Shown here piece by piece: positions 48,793-60,500 of a stretch of DNA of 64,000 nt. Source of the DNA: Brachypodium distachyon (lineage: Eukaryota; Streptophyta; Magnoliopsida; Poales; Poaceae). Below the pieces are notes generated by a model. The model was given only the letters and a program-made list of their open reading frames with translations. It was not told the origin of the DNA and did not search any database. Both the position numbers and the translations under genes were made by a program. Location: assembly GCF_000005505.3 (NCBI RefSeq), contig NC_016131.3, forward strand, positions 2,976,001-3,040,000, given 5' to 3'. How positions within the stretch are numbered: the first letter of the stretch is position 1; every line of letters starts with the position of its first letter.

Positions 48793-49535
48793 GAAAGATA
48801 TCCTCATCGAAGACAGAGGAGTGATTGTTGTTTGCCAAACTCCCACATGTCGACAACCCGGAAGAAGATGATGGTCGGTTTCAGTCCGGTCAGGCGCACC
48901 ACCACCCCAATCGTGATGCTCACACCTTCCTCGATCTCAACGAAGGTGCACGTGGCGCAAAAGTTGTCAGTCCCAAAACAAAAATCTGTGCATGCACCAC
49001 ACCTTGCTTATACCACGCAAAACACAACGAGCTCCCCCGTTCTTGCCAGAGCTCCAAGGAGATGTCCATTGCCTCCACCTCGACGAGGGAGGTACACGAC
49101 ATAGGTGTGTCAGGATCGGACCTATAAAAGTTTTAGAGAAGACAAAAATGGACTGAGTGGATGCATTTTTATAGTTTGAGTGGGATCCTTCATGTATCCT
49201 GAGCACATACAAGTGGGAAAAATTTCAAGCCTCGACGTGGGCCCGCCCTTGACGGTTGTGGTCGTGGACGTTCTCTTGGTGCGAGAGACGGTGATAGTGG
49301 AGATTTTAGCTACATTTGTCAGAAATATTTTCCAAATCATAGCTAACATGACGGACATGTCATGTCTAGTGAAACGCAACGTCAGTTAATCCAAAATCAG
49401 GTCGTGCTCGGTATACTCCTTCCTCTTTCTTGCATGTATCATGCCATTACATGAAGAGTTTGGAAGGCAAAGAACAGAAGGTAACAAGGTTGATCGCGGA
49501 TCTACGAGCACGGGGAAAGACGTGGACAGCCAGCC
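48793..49535. repeat. Direct repeat, copy 2
   Basis: Second copy, diverged by many substitutions and by short deletions (for example about 60 bases after GTGGACGTTCTCTTGGTG). The 48051-48792 spacer between copies is unrelated and carries no gene I can support. Confidence 0.8.
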
Positions 49536-50101
49536 AGTGGCGTAGCTAGGGGGTTGCCGGGTGGTCCATGAACCACTCTAAGATTTTCCAATCCTTTATA
49601 TAACATACATCAAAATAACTAAATTTGTATGAATATTTTTCCTGTTGAATCATCCTGAAAATTTTAACTGCTGAGCCACTGCAGCCAGCGAGACACCACG
49701 CGCGAGGAGAGCGCCCGTTCCCGTGTCCGTCGCGGTTCGTCTTGTTTCTCTGTTGAAATTTTCATCCCGATAAATTTCGAACCGAAAACTTTGCTTCCCA
49801 ACGGGCACCGCTCCCCCGCGCGTGCCACCTTGACGGACACGTGGAGGCCTCACGCCGCGGCCGCCCACGTGTCGTCCCTCTGGCCTGCTGGCCTGGACCC
49901 CACCACAACCGCCTACAACGACGCGCTTTGCCCGAAGCGGCCAGAACACCCGCGAGCGGCGAGCCCCCTCACTCTTTCGTCCCGCCCATCGGCAACGGGC
50001 AACCTCCCTCCCCTCCTCCACCGCCCCCGGCCGCTAAAGCCTACAGCTACTGCTCTCTACGCTCCACAGATCGATCTCCCGCTCGGGCGTGCGTGCGCGC
50101 G
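49536..50101. other. Intergenic and bZIP leader
   Basis: CAGTGGCGTAGCTAGGGGG near 49544 is another hAT-like terminal word. The GC-rich 49780-50101 is the promoter and leader of the bZIP gene (ACGTGGAGG and CCACGTGTCG G-box-like sites at 49838 and 49865). Confidence 0.5.
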
Positions 50102-53100
50102 ATGGCCGCCTCCTCCTCCTCCGTGACGTCCGGTGACAACGGGCCGCCGAACGGCGGGAACGGGACCCCGCCGCCGCCGATTCACGGGGATTGGGCCTCC
50201 TCGATGCAGGCGTACTACGTCGCCGTCTCCGTCGCCGGCCACCACCCATACGCCGCGTGGCCGCCCCCGCCGCAGGTACGCGATTCTCCTCCGCTCCGGG
50301 TCGCGGACTCGCGGCGGCGGTGAGTGGTGTTTGTTTTTTATGGTCATGGGGCTCTGAGTTCTCAGCACTTTTTTGTTTGTTTGTTTGGCTTTCGCGGCGG
50401 GGCCGCAGCAGCACGGGCTCATGGCGCCGGGGCCGGCGTACGGGGTGCCGGTGCCGTTCCCCATGTACCACCACCCCGCCTACTACGCGCACGCGCCCAT
50501 GGCCGCGGTGAACGCCGAGCCCCTCTCTCGTTTTATATCTCTCTGTGCAGACGTGCAGTGTTTTTCGTCCGTGGGGGTGGGTCAGATCATATCGTACGTA
50601 GGTGCCTGTGCTGTTGTTTGAAATTGCTTGCTGCGTTCTGGTCTGTGCAGGGTGCGCCGTACATGGTTGGCGAGGCCGCGTCGGCGGTGACGGTGGAAGG
50701 GAACAACAGGAAGAGGAAGACAACCCGTGTGCCTTCTGGCGACGACGCTAGGTACGGTTTGGTTTTGTTCTGGCATGTGCGAGCTGTTTGCTGCTCTGTT
50801 TGGGTGGGTGGACTATGCTGAAATTGACGGCTGTGGAGTGTGCAGTGATGATGACGGGAGCCAGGGGTCATCGGCGAAGACAGCTCCCGGAGCTGATCCT
50901 GACCAGAAGGTGCCCCGTTGTCGTTTGGCATTGCCCTGAATTATGTTTTCTCACTTCTCAGCAGTGTTTGATGGTTTTGGTTGATTTAGTTCGTTCAGGG
51001 CTCATCATCCGCGAAGAGGAGGAAGTCGCCCGGCGCTGCAAATACAGAAGGTAGTTAGTCATAAATCATGATTATAGTTACAGGGAATGACAGTGTAGTT
51101 TGTCTACTTAGGTAGGTGAGAATGACAGTTGGCACTTTTCAGGTGAGCCATCTCAGGCTGCCACGACCATGATGCACAATGCTGTAACTGAGGCGCCATT
51201 CATGGGCAAGGGGAGGTCTGCATCGAAGCTTTCTGTTTTGGCACCTGGGAGGGTGGCACGGACCAATGCCATACCGAACTTGAATATCGGGATGGGTCAT
51301 TCAAACACTTCTTCATCCACGATGATGCCATCAGGACAGGGGGAGGTGAATGTCGGGGCTTCTTCCCAGAGTAACGGATCTTTGTCTCGGATGGTATGGT
51401 TTTCTTGTATGGAATCAGATAATGGTAATTGACATGAATGCTAGTAGTTTTCACGTCGGAAAAGGTGAATAGAGTATGCATTTACTATGTGGGTTTTGCG
51501 TCAATCCTCTTTTATAGAACTTACTAACAGATAGTATATATATCCACATCCACACATATTGAATCTTATTTGATTATGGCAACTATACTGCAACGGATAA
51601 CGAAAATCAATCTCTAATCTTACAGAAGTGACGATGAAGTCAGAACTTATATACTTCTCTGGACATCCTTGTGTTGAATCTAAATCTACAGTTACATCTC
51701 TTGTCACCAATCAGCAGCATATGCAGATGAATTTTTTCCATTTACATAGCCATTGGTCGCATGGAGACCAGCTGTAATCTGGATGAGCATGGGGTGGTTG
51801 AACTTGTATCTGTGTTGGCATTGCGAGATGTGACCTGGCCAAAGGATTACTTGTATTTACTTTCTGTAAGACAGTTATTATGTACTTGACCACATTGAGC
51901 CCTTTAAAAAACATGCTAACTCATCAAAGCAGGACGTGGGTGTACAAGGGGATGACAGCTGGATTATGTAAATATGTGCATGGAGGGGGTACAGCATCCA
52001 TTGGATCTTTGTCTTCTAAACAACCTAACTATATGATAAGAACTTGTCAGGGCTTTTAGCTTGGCTAGATAATCAAGTTAGCTTCCATTGGTCAAGCTTT
52101 ATAAAGGAGAGCACCAGACCCCTCAACATTTTTGTCATCTTTAAGACTAAACTATCGTTGTTTTAGCAGGATGAACGGGAATTGAAAAGAGAGAGAAGAA
52201 AACAAGCCAATAGAGATTCTGCAAGGAGATCAAGATTACGCAAGCAGGTACTATGCGACAGTAATGAAGATGAATAATTTCACATTGCATGTGGAGGAAA
52301 ATGACTTGATTACTTGAATGATATGCTCATTTTCATATTAAGTTAAGCCAGCACAAGAATATCTCCGCATGAGAATGCCACAGGTTATGCTGATCATAAT
52401 ATCTGAAATAGGCATAATCATCCTAATGCCTTGATTATCTTGGAAGGACCTCAACTAGTTCTCTCAGCCAGCATACTGTATTATCCAATTACTTCTTTAT
52501 TGTTGTCGTAAACAGCATCTGAAAGTCTTGGGCAAGTGAGATAAGCTATAACGTCTTAAATTTTAATTAACTGTACTGCTTCTTGAGCAATTCTGCTTAA
52601 TATGCTTAACTTGATTACAGTTGAGATGTTGAGTGTGCCTGACTATGACCTCAATTCAAAACTTCATCTGTACATATCCAGTTTGTCAATTAAGGCAGAA
52701 ACTACATGCAATTTTCTAGGCCAACAGATGAGAAAAACTTGGGAGTTTAGTCAGTCTGTGATGTACTATCTATATTGATACTGTTAGCTACATTATTTTT
52801 CATAGATATTTTTTCCACATTGTACTGATTCTTTTGGAGGAAGACAGAGTATTGACTTATTTCATATTCTTGTTATACCATGTAGCAAGAATGCGAGGAG
52901 CTGGCACAAAAGGTAACTGAACTGACCGCTATCAATGGCGTGCTCAAATCAGAAATTGACCAGCTTAAGAAGGATTGCGAAGACATGGAAGCAGAAAATA
53001 CACAGCTAATGGTGAATACCACTCCCCTCTCTACGCTTGACCTTTTACCATGAATTCAGAGCGGAAAACTTATCTCTAGCGCAAAGTTATTTTTGTAATT

Positions 53101-53296
53101 CTATCTTAATTCTCGCCATAACCAATGCTTTTTTTGGCTAACACAGGATGAAGTACTAACGCATGATGATGAAATGCTAGAGTCTGAGGACCCTAGTGTT
53201 CTTACTACTTTGAGCATCCAGGTGGATGTGTTGACGGCACGTCGTGGCAGGAACAGCAAGCTTCATAAGAGCAATAATGATGTCAGCAAGGGGTAG
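50102..53296 (+). CDS. G-box-binding bZIP transcription factor (GBF, group G)
   Basis: GBFs bind CACGTG/ACGT elements as dimers and act in light, ABA and seed gene control. Nine exons, all in phase: 50102-50275, 50409-50507, 50651-50751, 50846-50909, 50999-51050, 51143-51393, 52170-52247, 52886-53011, 53147-53296; 364 residues. The N-terminus has the proline-rich MFMR region ([40 protein letters not shown]), then Ser/Asp and [10 protein letters not shown] segments. The basic region is [20 protein letters not shown] with the invariant N-x7-R. A leucine zipper follows with heptad positions in [20 protein letters not shown] and [20 protein letters not shown]. The nucleus is expected. G-box-like CCACGTG sits in its own upstream region, so autoregulation is possible but unproven. 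It resembles wheat HBP-1a/GBF1 types. Confidence 0.94.
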
Positions 53297-54164
53297 TAGT
53301 TGGAGTGCACCAGGACAAGTGGACAACCATGCGTTATTATTCTTGATAGAAAAATTGGTATTTAGTTCAAATTGACTCCAATACCAAAAGTTTACCAAGA
53401 AACACCGTTATTCCAAACAGCCCCTTAGTGCTGTGTCCCCTTTTGGAGGAGTACATACCTAGTTTAAAAAATGAACTTGGGCTACCACACCTACTTTAAA
53501 TGTTCTTACGGCTTACAGGGCCCTGTTATTTCAGTCAAGAAGTGTGGAAAATCAAAATATAGTTATTGTTGTAACAGATAACACTCCAATATGAATTGAT
53601 CAGCTAGTAGCATTTTATTTTTGAACTTAACTAACGTATTTGGCTGTTTGGTCGTGCACTGATACTGTGCAGTTCGATATCTTGTCTTGGTACTCTCGTT
53701 GTATTACACCTTAGACGGACATAGTTGTCCAGATCTGCAAGTGTTGGCTTATGTTTCTGCTGGGCGAAAACATATGAAGCTGAACACTTCTGAGCTACAG
53801 AAAGAACTCAGGATAGCCCATCAATAAAAGTTTACAACATTAACAGCAGAACAAGATGGCAAATAAGTGAACAACTAGCAGCACTACACACATGGCATAC
53901 AAAAAAAAGACGTGTTTCCAGCAACAGAGTAGTTTTCAAGGAAGTATCTCTTGCAGCGCTAAAAAATGAGTACAATGGACATGGTTTTTCACCACGATCC
54001 TGAGCTAAAATGCAACCTCAAGACTCCAAAAACAGGAAGCAATCTGGTGGTGTCAGGATATCCCCAACACTACCTCACTCCAGGTATCTACTCCCCGGTG
54101 CATAAGGGCTCCATCAGTTTGGGGCAAGGTTATGTACAACACATGAGGAAATGAAAGGCTCGCA
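53297..54164. other. Shared 3' region of convergent genes
   Basis: Between the bZIP stop (plus) and the PP2C stop (minus, 54165). AT-rich, no third gene. Confidence 0.6.
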
Positions 54165-56569
54165 TCACAAGGTTGTGGCGCTTGTCACGTACGACACGAC
54201 AACCGTGATATCATCAAGCTTCCCACCATAGAACCGGTATCCAGCCTCTTGAGCAGCAGCAGCAAAGGGTGATTGCCTATTTTTATCCAGTGCTCTTTCC
54301 CGAGCAAGGGCAGCAATTTTCTGTGCTGTGGCTTGAGCCCCAAGTCCGGCCCTCGCAGCCTCAACAACGATAGTAGTAATTTCATTGGTGTAAAGATTGT
54401 CGAAAAGCCCATCCGTGCCAGCAATAATGACATCGCCAGTCGCAACCGGGTAACGAAATACCTACATAAGTGAGTATGGGGTGGGATACACTGATATACA
54501 ATATTTTGATGCTATAAACTTACACAACCTATTCAAAGAAGAAGTAAAGGCTTGTAAATATTACTATGCTTTATCAGAGATTCAAACTTCAGAGTTCTCC
54601 AAACCATGATTCAAAATAAACTATTCCCTCCGTCCCATATTAAGTGACTCAAATTTGCCCAAATATGGATGTATCTATACCTAAAAAGCATCTAGGACGG
54701 AGCAAGTATTCAAAGTTATTATTTTGTCACTTAATATGGGACGGAGCGAGTATTCAAAGTTAGGCACCCCCATCTTGGGGTTCTCCACTTTAAGCGAAGT
54801 CAGGATGTACTCACCTCAGCAGAACTAGGAAGATCACTGCCACCCCCACTCTCGAGCTGATAAGTAAAATTAAAATCATGCTGCTGTGAAGGTGATCTCA
54901 GAACAGTACGTCCATCTCTGACTACTATGAAGCCACTGTCCCCAAGATTTACAGCGTGAATACCCTGCAAGTTTAAATAGTAGGACAGTAAACATCACTT
55001 TACTAGCAAAAAGGACCGTGAAATAAACCTACTTATTTCTTTATTTCCTTCTAGTTATGGGAATCGGGAACTCCTAATTCTGTTGAATTGAAACTTGAAA
55101 GTATTCAGCTGTCAGACATCACCAAACAGATGGATACAAGATTATTTATCAGTAAAGTTGCTGCAATAATCAGTGGACGGGAATATCCCAGCACCATGCC
55201 ACCCGAGAAAGTAAGTAGCACCAAAATGTGCTATTTTAGCTCTCCTGATTCTACCATAACAATGGGTTCTTTTCCCCAAACCACATGAGAGATGCCTTAA
55301 TGTACAGTCACATTTTTTGTTTATTCACTAGTCAAAAAGGTATATCAAATAGCAATGGTCTACAGAGCAAACAAGTAAAAACAGAAAAATCTGGCTAACC
55401 TGCTCTGTAAGAGCGATGATACATGCAGTCGATGATCCCCTTGCTTTGGTGCTGATAAAAGCCTTTTCCAAAACTCTTGATGGGTCAATTGCACCTTCCG
55501 GTTCATCCTTGATAGCACCAATTGATTTACTCATTAGCTCCTTCGCATATAGTCCAGCATCAACACCGTGATCTGCCCAACCACCAACACCATCTGCCAC
55601 ACCAATTGCCTGTTCATCGACGCAAATAAAATGGCCATCTTCACCACCTGTTGCTTCCTTAGCAGGGTGAGGCAGGTAACAAGAACCTGAGAGCAGCTTC
55701 AGTGCTTTAGAAGCAGGTGACTTTCTGTAGAGGAAATGCCAGTAAGCCAACAGCAGTGCAAGTGAACAGTAGAACCATTGCGACGGCATGAAAATAACAG
55801 AAACATAAATTTTCTAACATGTTGCTATTTGTTTAAAATCAATTTAACAACCATTTCAGGGCAAGGAGTCATTACAAAGTTAGAGTGGCACATGCAAGAG
55901 GAAACATGGTACGTACCCATCAGAGGCCGTGTCCATTTGCTTATCCTGTACTGCCTCATCGAGTGTATGTTGACGCTCTGTAGCTCCAGCAGAATACGGT
56001 GCCACACATGACGTGCTCAAGTCCCGAGTCCATGGCTCGACTGAGAAGCTCAGCTTCGAACCTGGCCCAGCTGCACTAGTCCAGAATGTTCTAGCCGAGC
56101 CCCATTGCTCACGGCATTTCAAGTTCGCGCCAACCTTCTTATAGTACTCCACCCCTCTATACTTAAATGAGACCTCCGGCCTCGCTGCACTCCCAACTGA
56201 TCCCATGGCGACAATACGGGAGGTGTGGTTGCCTACAGACGAGTCCTTCTCCAGTTGGCGCTTGGCGGCACCCAGCTCAGCTCGCCCGAAAACATAGCCG
56301 CAGGCAGCCATAACAATGCCCCGCTGCAGCAAGCCCTGCCCCGTGCCGTGCGAGCGCACGCAGGGTGTCCGGTGGATGGCGGCGACGAAAGCAGCGGCGG
56401 GCGCACGGCGGTCGGCGGTGTGCAGGAGGCGTGCCGGGTAGGTGGAGAGCATGAACCAGGTGTTGCCGAAGAGGAAGCTCCGGCCTCCGCGGCCGAGCAG
56501 GAGTTCCTTGTGGGAGGTGAGATGTGAGCTGCCGCCTCTGCTGCTGCCACCGCCGCCGGCTAGCAGCAT
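54165..56569 (-). CDS. Protein phosphatase 2C, PTC7/SpoIIE-like (PP2C55 type)
   Basis: Metal-dependent Ser/Thr phosphatase; plant members of this branch are linked to organelles and defence. Four exons on the minus strand, all in phase: 55917-56569, 55400-55724, 54815-54964 and 54165-54461; 474 residues. The first about 215 residues are a Ser/Gly/Arg-rich region that may hold an organelle transit peptide (SHKELLLGRGGRSFLFGNTW). Catalytic region from about 220: SGSCYLPHPAKEATGGEDGH, the metal-binding GVADGVGGW motif, STACIIALTEQGIHAVNLGD with the second Asp (GDSGF), GDVIIAGTDGLFDN and DDITVVVSYV with the last metal Asp. All expected motifs are kept, so it should be active. A MITE is in intron 3. 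Localisation is inference. Confidence 0.92.
54624..54750. mobile_element. Stowaway-like MITE in PP2C intron 3
   Basis: Ends TTCCCTCCGTCCCATATTAA and TTAATATGGGACGGAGCGAG, TA flanks. Same family as the inner element at 60150. It carries an internal duplicated segment ACGGAGCAAGTATTCAAAGT before the right end. Confidence 0.88.
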
Positions 56570-57558
56570 CTTAGGACCGAGCGAGACGCGCTCCCGAAGA
56601 TCTCATCACCTCCTGCCACCTGCCAGGGGAGAAAATCCTGCAGCTTAGAATGCAATATTCGGAAGTTCTCCACAATTCTAGTCAAATTAATAACTCAATC
56701 AAGGGGGGAAACGGGAAACATTTCAACATCGCAAGGCACGATGCTCCCGGACATCAATTCAGCTACTCCGTACAAAAATTGCTCAATGGATAATCTTCTC
56801 ACCACGAAAGCGGTCGCGGGATTTTTCAGTTCCGGAGGCTGGAGTCTCGAGCACGCCCGCTCCCGCTAAGTGGTTCGCGCCTCCAAGCTATCCGCCGGGG
56901 AGGAACTTGCTAGGGCTCCGTGGCAATCGATTAGGGTTTGCTTGTGAGACAGAGCAGGGGAGGGGACAGGATAGGGCGAGGAGGACAAGGTCGACTTGAT
57001 TTGAACCCTAGAAATTCGACGCGTGCGGAAGAGGATGGCAAGACTGGGCCGGCGTTGACTAATCACCATTCACCAGAACGGTGGTGAAAGGCCACTCAAG
57101 GCTCAAGCCCGATCCGGCCCATAAAAAGGTAACTACCGCAGAATATGAAATCACTTCTGCACAAAAAAGAAGTAAATACTAACCACAGGATCTGCCTGGT
57201 GGATGAGGAGACTACAAATTACAATTTTCTCACAGGAAAAAAAGGAGATTAAACTTACATTCTCAATAAATAAGGGAAATTGTACGCAAAATAAAATAAA
57301 ATAAAATAAGGGAGATTAGAACTTGCAGTTAACGTGAAACCATATGCATTCAGAAACAATCACTGATCCCTCAGATGATAAATTGATGCACTGAAAAGAC
57401 TGACAGAAATTTATCTTGAACATAAGGTGAAACAGAATTCAATATACAACTTTCCAAAGTACCAAGAGGAAACACCCAACACGGAAAATACAGCAGAAAG
57501 GTATTTCATTTGTGATTACAGGTGTACATGATTGGTTAGTTGGACAAGGGCTGCTATC
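56570..57558. other. PP2C leader and intergenic
   Basis: Promoter and leader of PP2C (on the minus strand), then the 3' flank of the MRC1-like gene. Short GC-rich frames at 56860-57070 have no domain. Confidence 0.5.
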
Positions 57559-60500
57559 TCAATTTATTGCTCCTATCTTGGAAAACTTTCTTGACAATTT
57601 GAATGCTGAGAACTGGTGCACAGCTTGACTTTCCGTGATAATGCCGAAGCTTTCCTGGCGGCTTGGCTCTTGCTTGTTGGAAGTGCCGGCTGATCTGCGC
57701 AGGATCTCAAAAAGAGAAGCACCTGAATTTGCATCACCCTTGGAGTTTGTACTTGTTGCGGCTGCTTTTGCTTGTGTACTGAATTTTGCTTTCTTGGGTT
57801 GGCTGGGATTAGTCTGATCCTGCAAAGTGGAATGCAGAGGGAGCACTGAGAATGTTTTGAATAATAGGGAATTAACAACCCTGGTGCCCCAGAAATTAAA
57901 GAACAGAGTCAAGCTTCAATTAAGCTTACCACATCTGAATTACTCTCAGTGGTTGCCAAGCAGCTCTTGCTGCTGCTATTGCTGTCATCACGGCCAAAAA
58001 CGTATGTTTTGTAAACAGATCTGTGGGAAGATGACACTGGACCACTTGTTGTTCGGCCAAGAAAAGATGACTGCAAGGAATGTAACTGTCATGCCATGGC
58101 CAAAACATGAGGGAAAACTGCCTATCGAAAATCTCAGTTATGGCTTGCAATGGAAGGGAACTAAGAAATGACACAACAGAAAAATGGCAAGGAGAAGTAC
58201 ATGTAATTACCTGTACAAATATTAATGAATTATGAACAGAAAACAACTATCAAAACTAATGCAAGACTCGACTGAGTCCCGATTCTACTAGGTATGGAAG
58301 TTGAGTATGTAGTATTTTGCCATCCGAACTTTGAAGCAATATAGGCAATAATTTGCCATTTGAAGTAATTTCATATTGGAAAGTTTCAGCTAATCAACAT
58401 CAATGTTTGAAGTATGACAGGAAACAGATATCAGCAATCATTCACCTTTGAAGATGAGCTGCTGTTACTTCCGACCATAAGCATTTCAAGATTTGCTGAA
58501 AATATAGAAGAAAAAAAGAAATTAGTAGACCAACCATGTTTCTAATCAAATGTAGACATGAATTAAAAATTTGGGAATCCTTACATGTGGCTTGCTTTCC
58601 CCTCCTCTTGGGTTGAGGAGCAATATTGAGTTTCTTTATCAGACTGAACACTTCCCTTGAACTGTCATCTTCCAATGGAGATATGAATGAATCATTATGC
58701 ACCTACAAATACAGAAGATACCACCACTGTCAAATTATTTTGTTAAAGCACATAAGGTGAATACAAGGTTCTGTACTACATCAAGGGAGGAAATAGCTCA
58801 CTGAAAATGAAAATACTAATAGTTTATCAAGCACCTGAAATATATTCTATAAATAGGTATGGGTGAATTTGAAGACACTCCCGTACTCAAAGTATTAGCA
58901 CTTACATCTCGCTTTGAAATACGTTGGCGGGCCAGATGCTCCTCTATTTCCTCATCATCAGAGTGCTCATAAGTGTCATTCTCGTCTGTGAACATTTTTG
59001 CAATCATTTGTTTTGCCTTTTCAGAATTCTGCCGTACAACATTTGTTGGAGTTAACTCATATGGCATTTCAGTTTCTGATTCGTCCTCACAGTCTTCAAT
59101 ATCATCTTCATCTTCATCCATTAACTCTTTCTGTTCCTGGTGACCAAATTTTAATCTTTGAATGACATTATTTGTTTCAGCAGCATCTTGTTGCTGAAGC
59201 CACTTTTGGTGGAGTTCATTCCGTTTATCATGATCTACTTCTTCTTCTTCAAATCCAGCAGCTATCAGAGCATTAAGTACTTCGTTTTCATCATCTCCAT
59301 CATCTTCTTCATTGTCCTTGAACCTCATCATGTCATCGTCACTGTCATCCTCTTCCTCAGCTTCAACGTCTAGAAAGTTTTTCAGCACAGCAACATCTGG
59401 ACATGAATCATCTGCATGAGTTTCTCGGAGTTCTTCATGGGTATTTACATCATTTTGCTGAGTGCCTGGAGCAATGTTCTCCTTATCATTGTATTCCTCA
59501 TCTTCTGACAAACTGAGCCAAATATATAATGCAACATAAATACACAATGCTTAATGATCACACTTAAAGGGTATAGAAGGATTCAAACAGATTTTCATCA
59601 GCAAAATTAAAAAATTGCATGGTGCTGTTATCTAGCGATCCAGGTGTCATGTAAGGCTACAAGCAAAAAAAATGCTACGTTGCAGCAAAAATAAGTATTC
59701 ATAATTTTATGCTCACCATATAGAATAATAATAATTAAATTGACAGTGCATAGTTAAGTTTTCAAATGGCCAAATCAGGTCATTATTTTTTATAGAATAT
59801 AATTAAGTTAGTGAATGGTAAAAGGTGGACAGTATCATGTACTGAGAAGAGTGTGCTATACTTACCTATCATATGTACTCTTTGTTGGGCTTGAAGAGGC
59901 GTGCGATTGAGCTTCCTCTACTGCATTGATAGGGTCATCACTTGGTTGTGCACTGTCTTCATGGTTATCTTGAGAAATACCAAGATCCTGAGAGAACCAA
60001 GTGCCCAATAGTCAAACAGCAAATCAATAAACACAAATATGAATGTGCTCTTAAACTTTATAATTGTAAATGCATTATCCGTCTAGTAATTATCTATTCC
60101 TCCGTCCAACAAAGGGTGTCTCAACTTTGACTAAATTTGAATGCATCTACTCCCTCCGTCTCATATTAATTGACTCAAATTTGCCCAAATATGGATGTAT
60201 CTATGCCTAAAAAATGTCTAGATACATGTAAGAGAAAGTCACTTAATATGGGACGGAGGGAGTATACACTAAGTCATGTCTAGATACAACCAAATTTTGA
60301 CAAACTCGAGACATCTTTTGTTGGACTGCGGGAGTAGCTTTTTTAGTTTACAAAATATTTCATTTTTACTTCACAGTGAGATTACTGTAAATCTACTATG
60401 ATCCTGGGCAAGCAATAACCAAAGTACCAAACATTGGATAACCCAGCAACCATTTATTTGAGAGAATAGCATTCAACAGAACGCCATCTTCAACAACAGT

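Noticed and set aside
54185..54445. 86-codon minus-strand frame at the PP2C 3' end
   Set aside because: It is in the wrong frame. The PP2C exon reads RYPVATGDVIIAGTDGLFDN in the neighbouring frame to a TGA at 54165.
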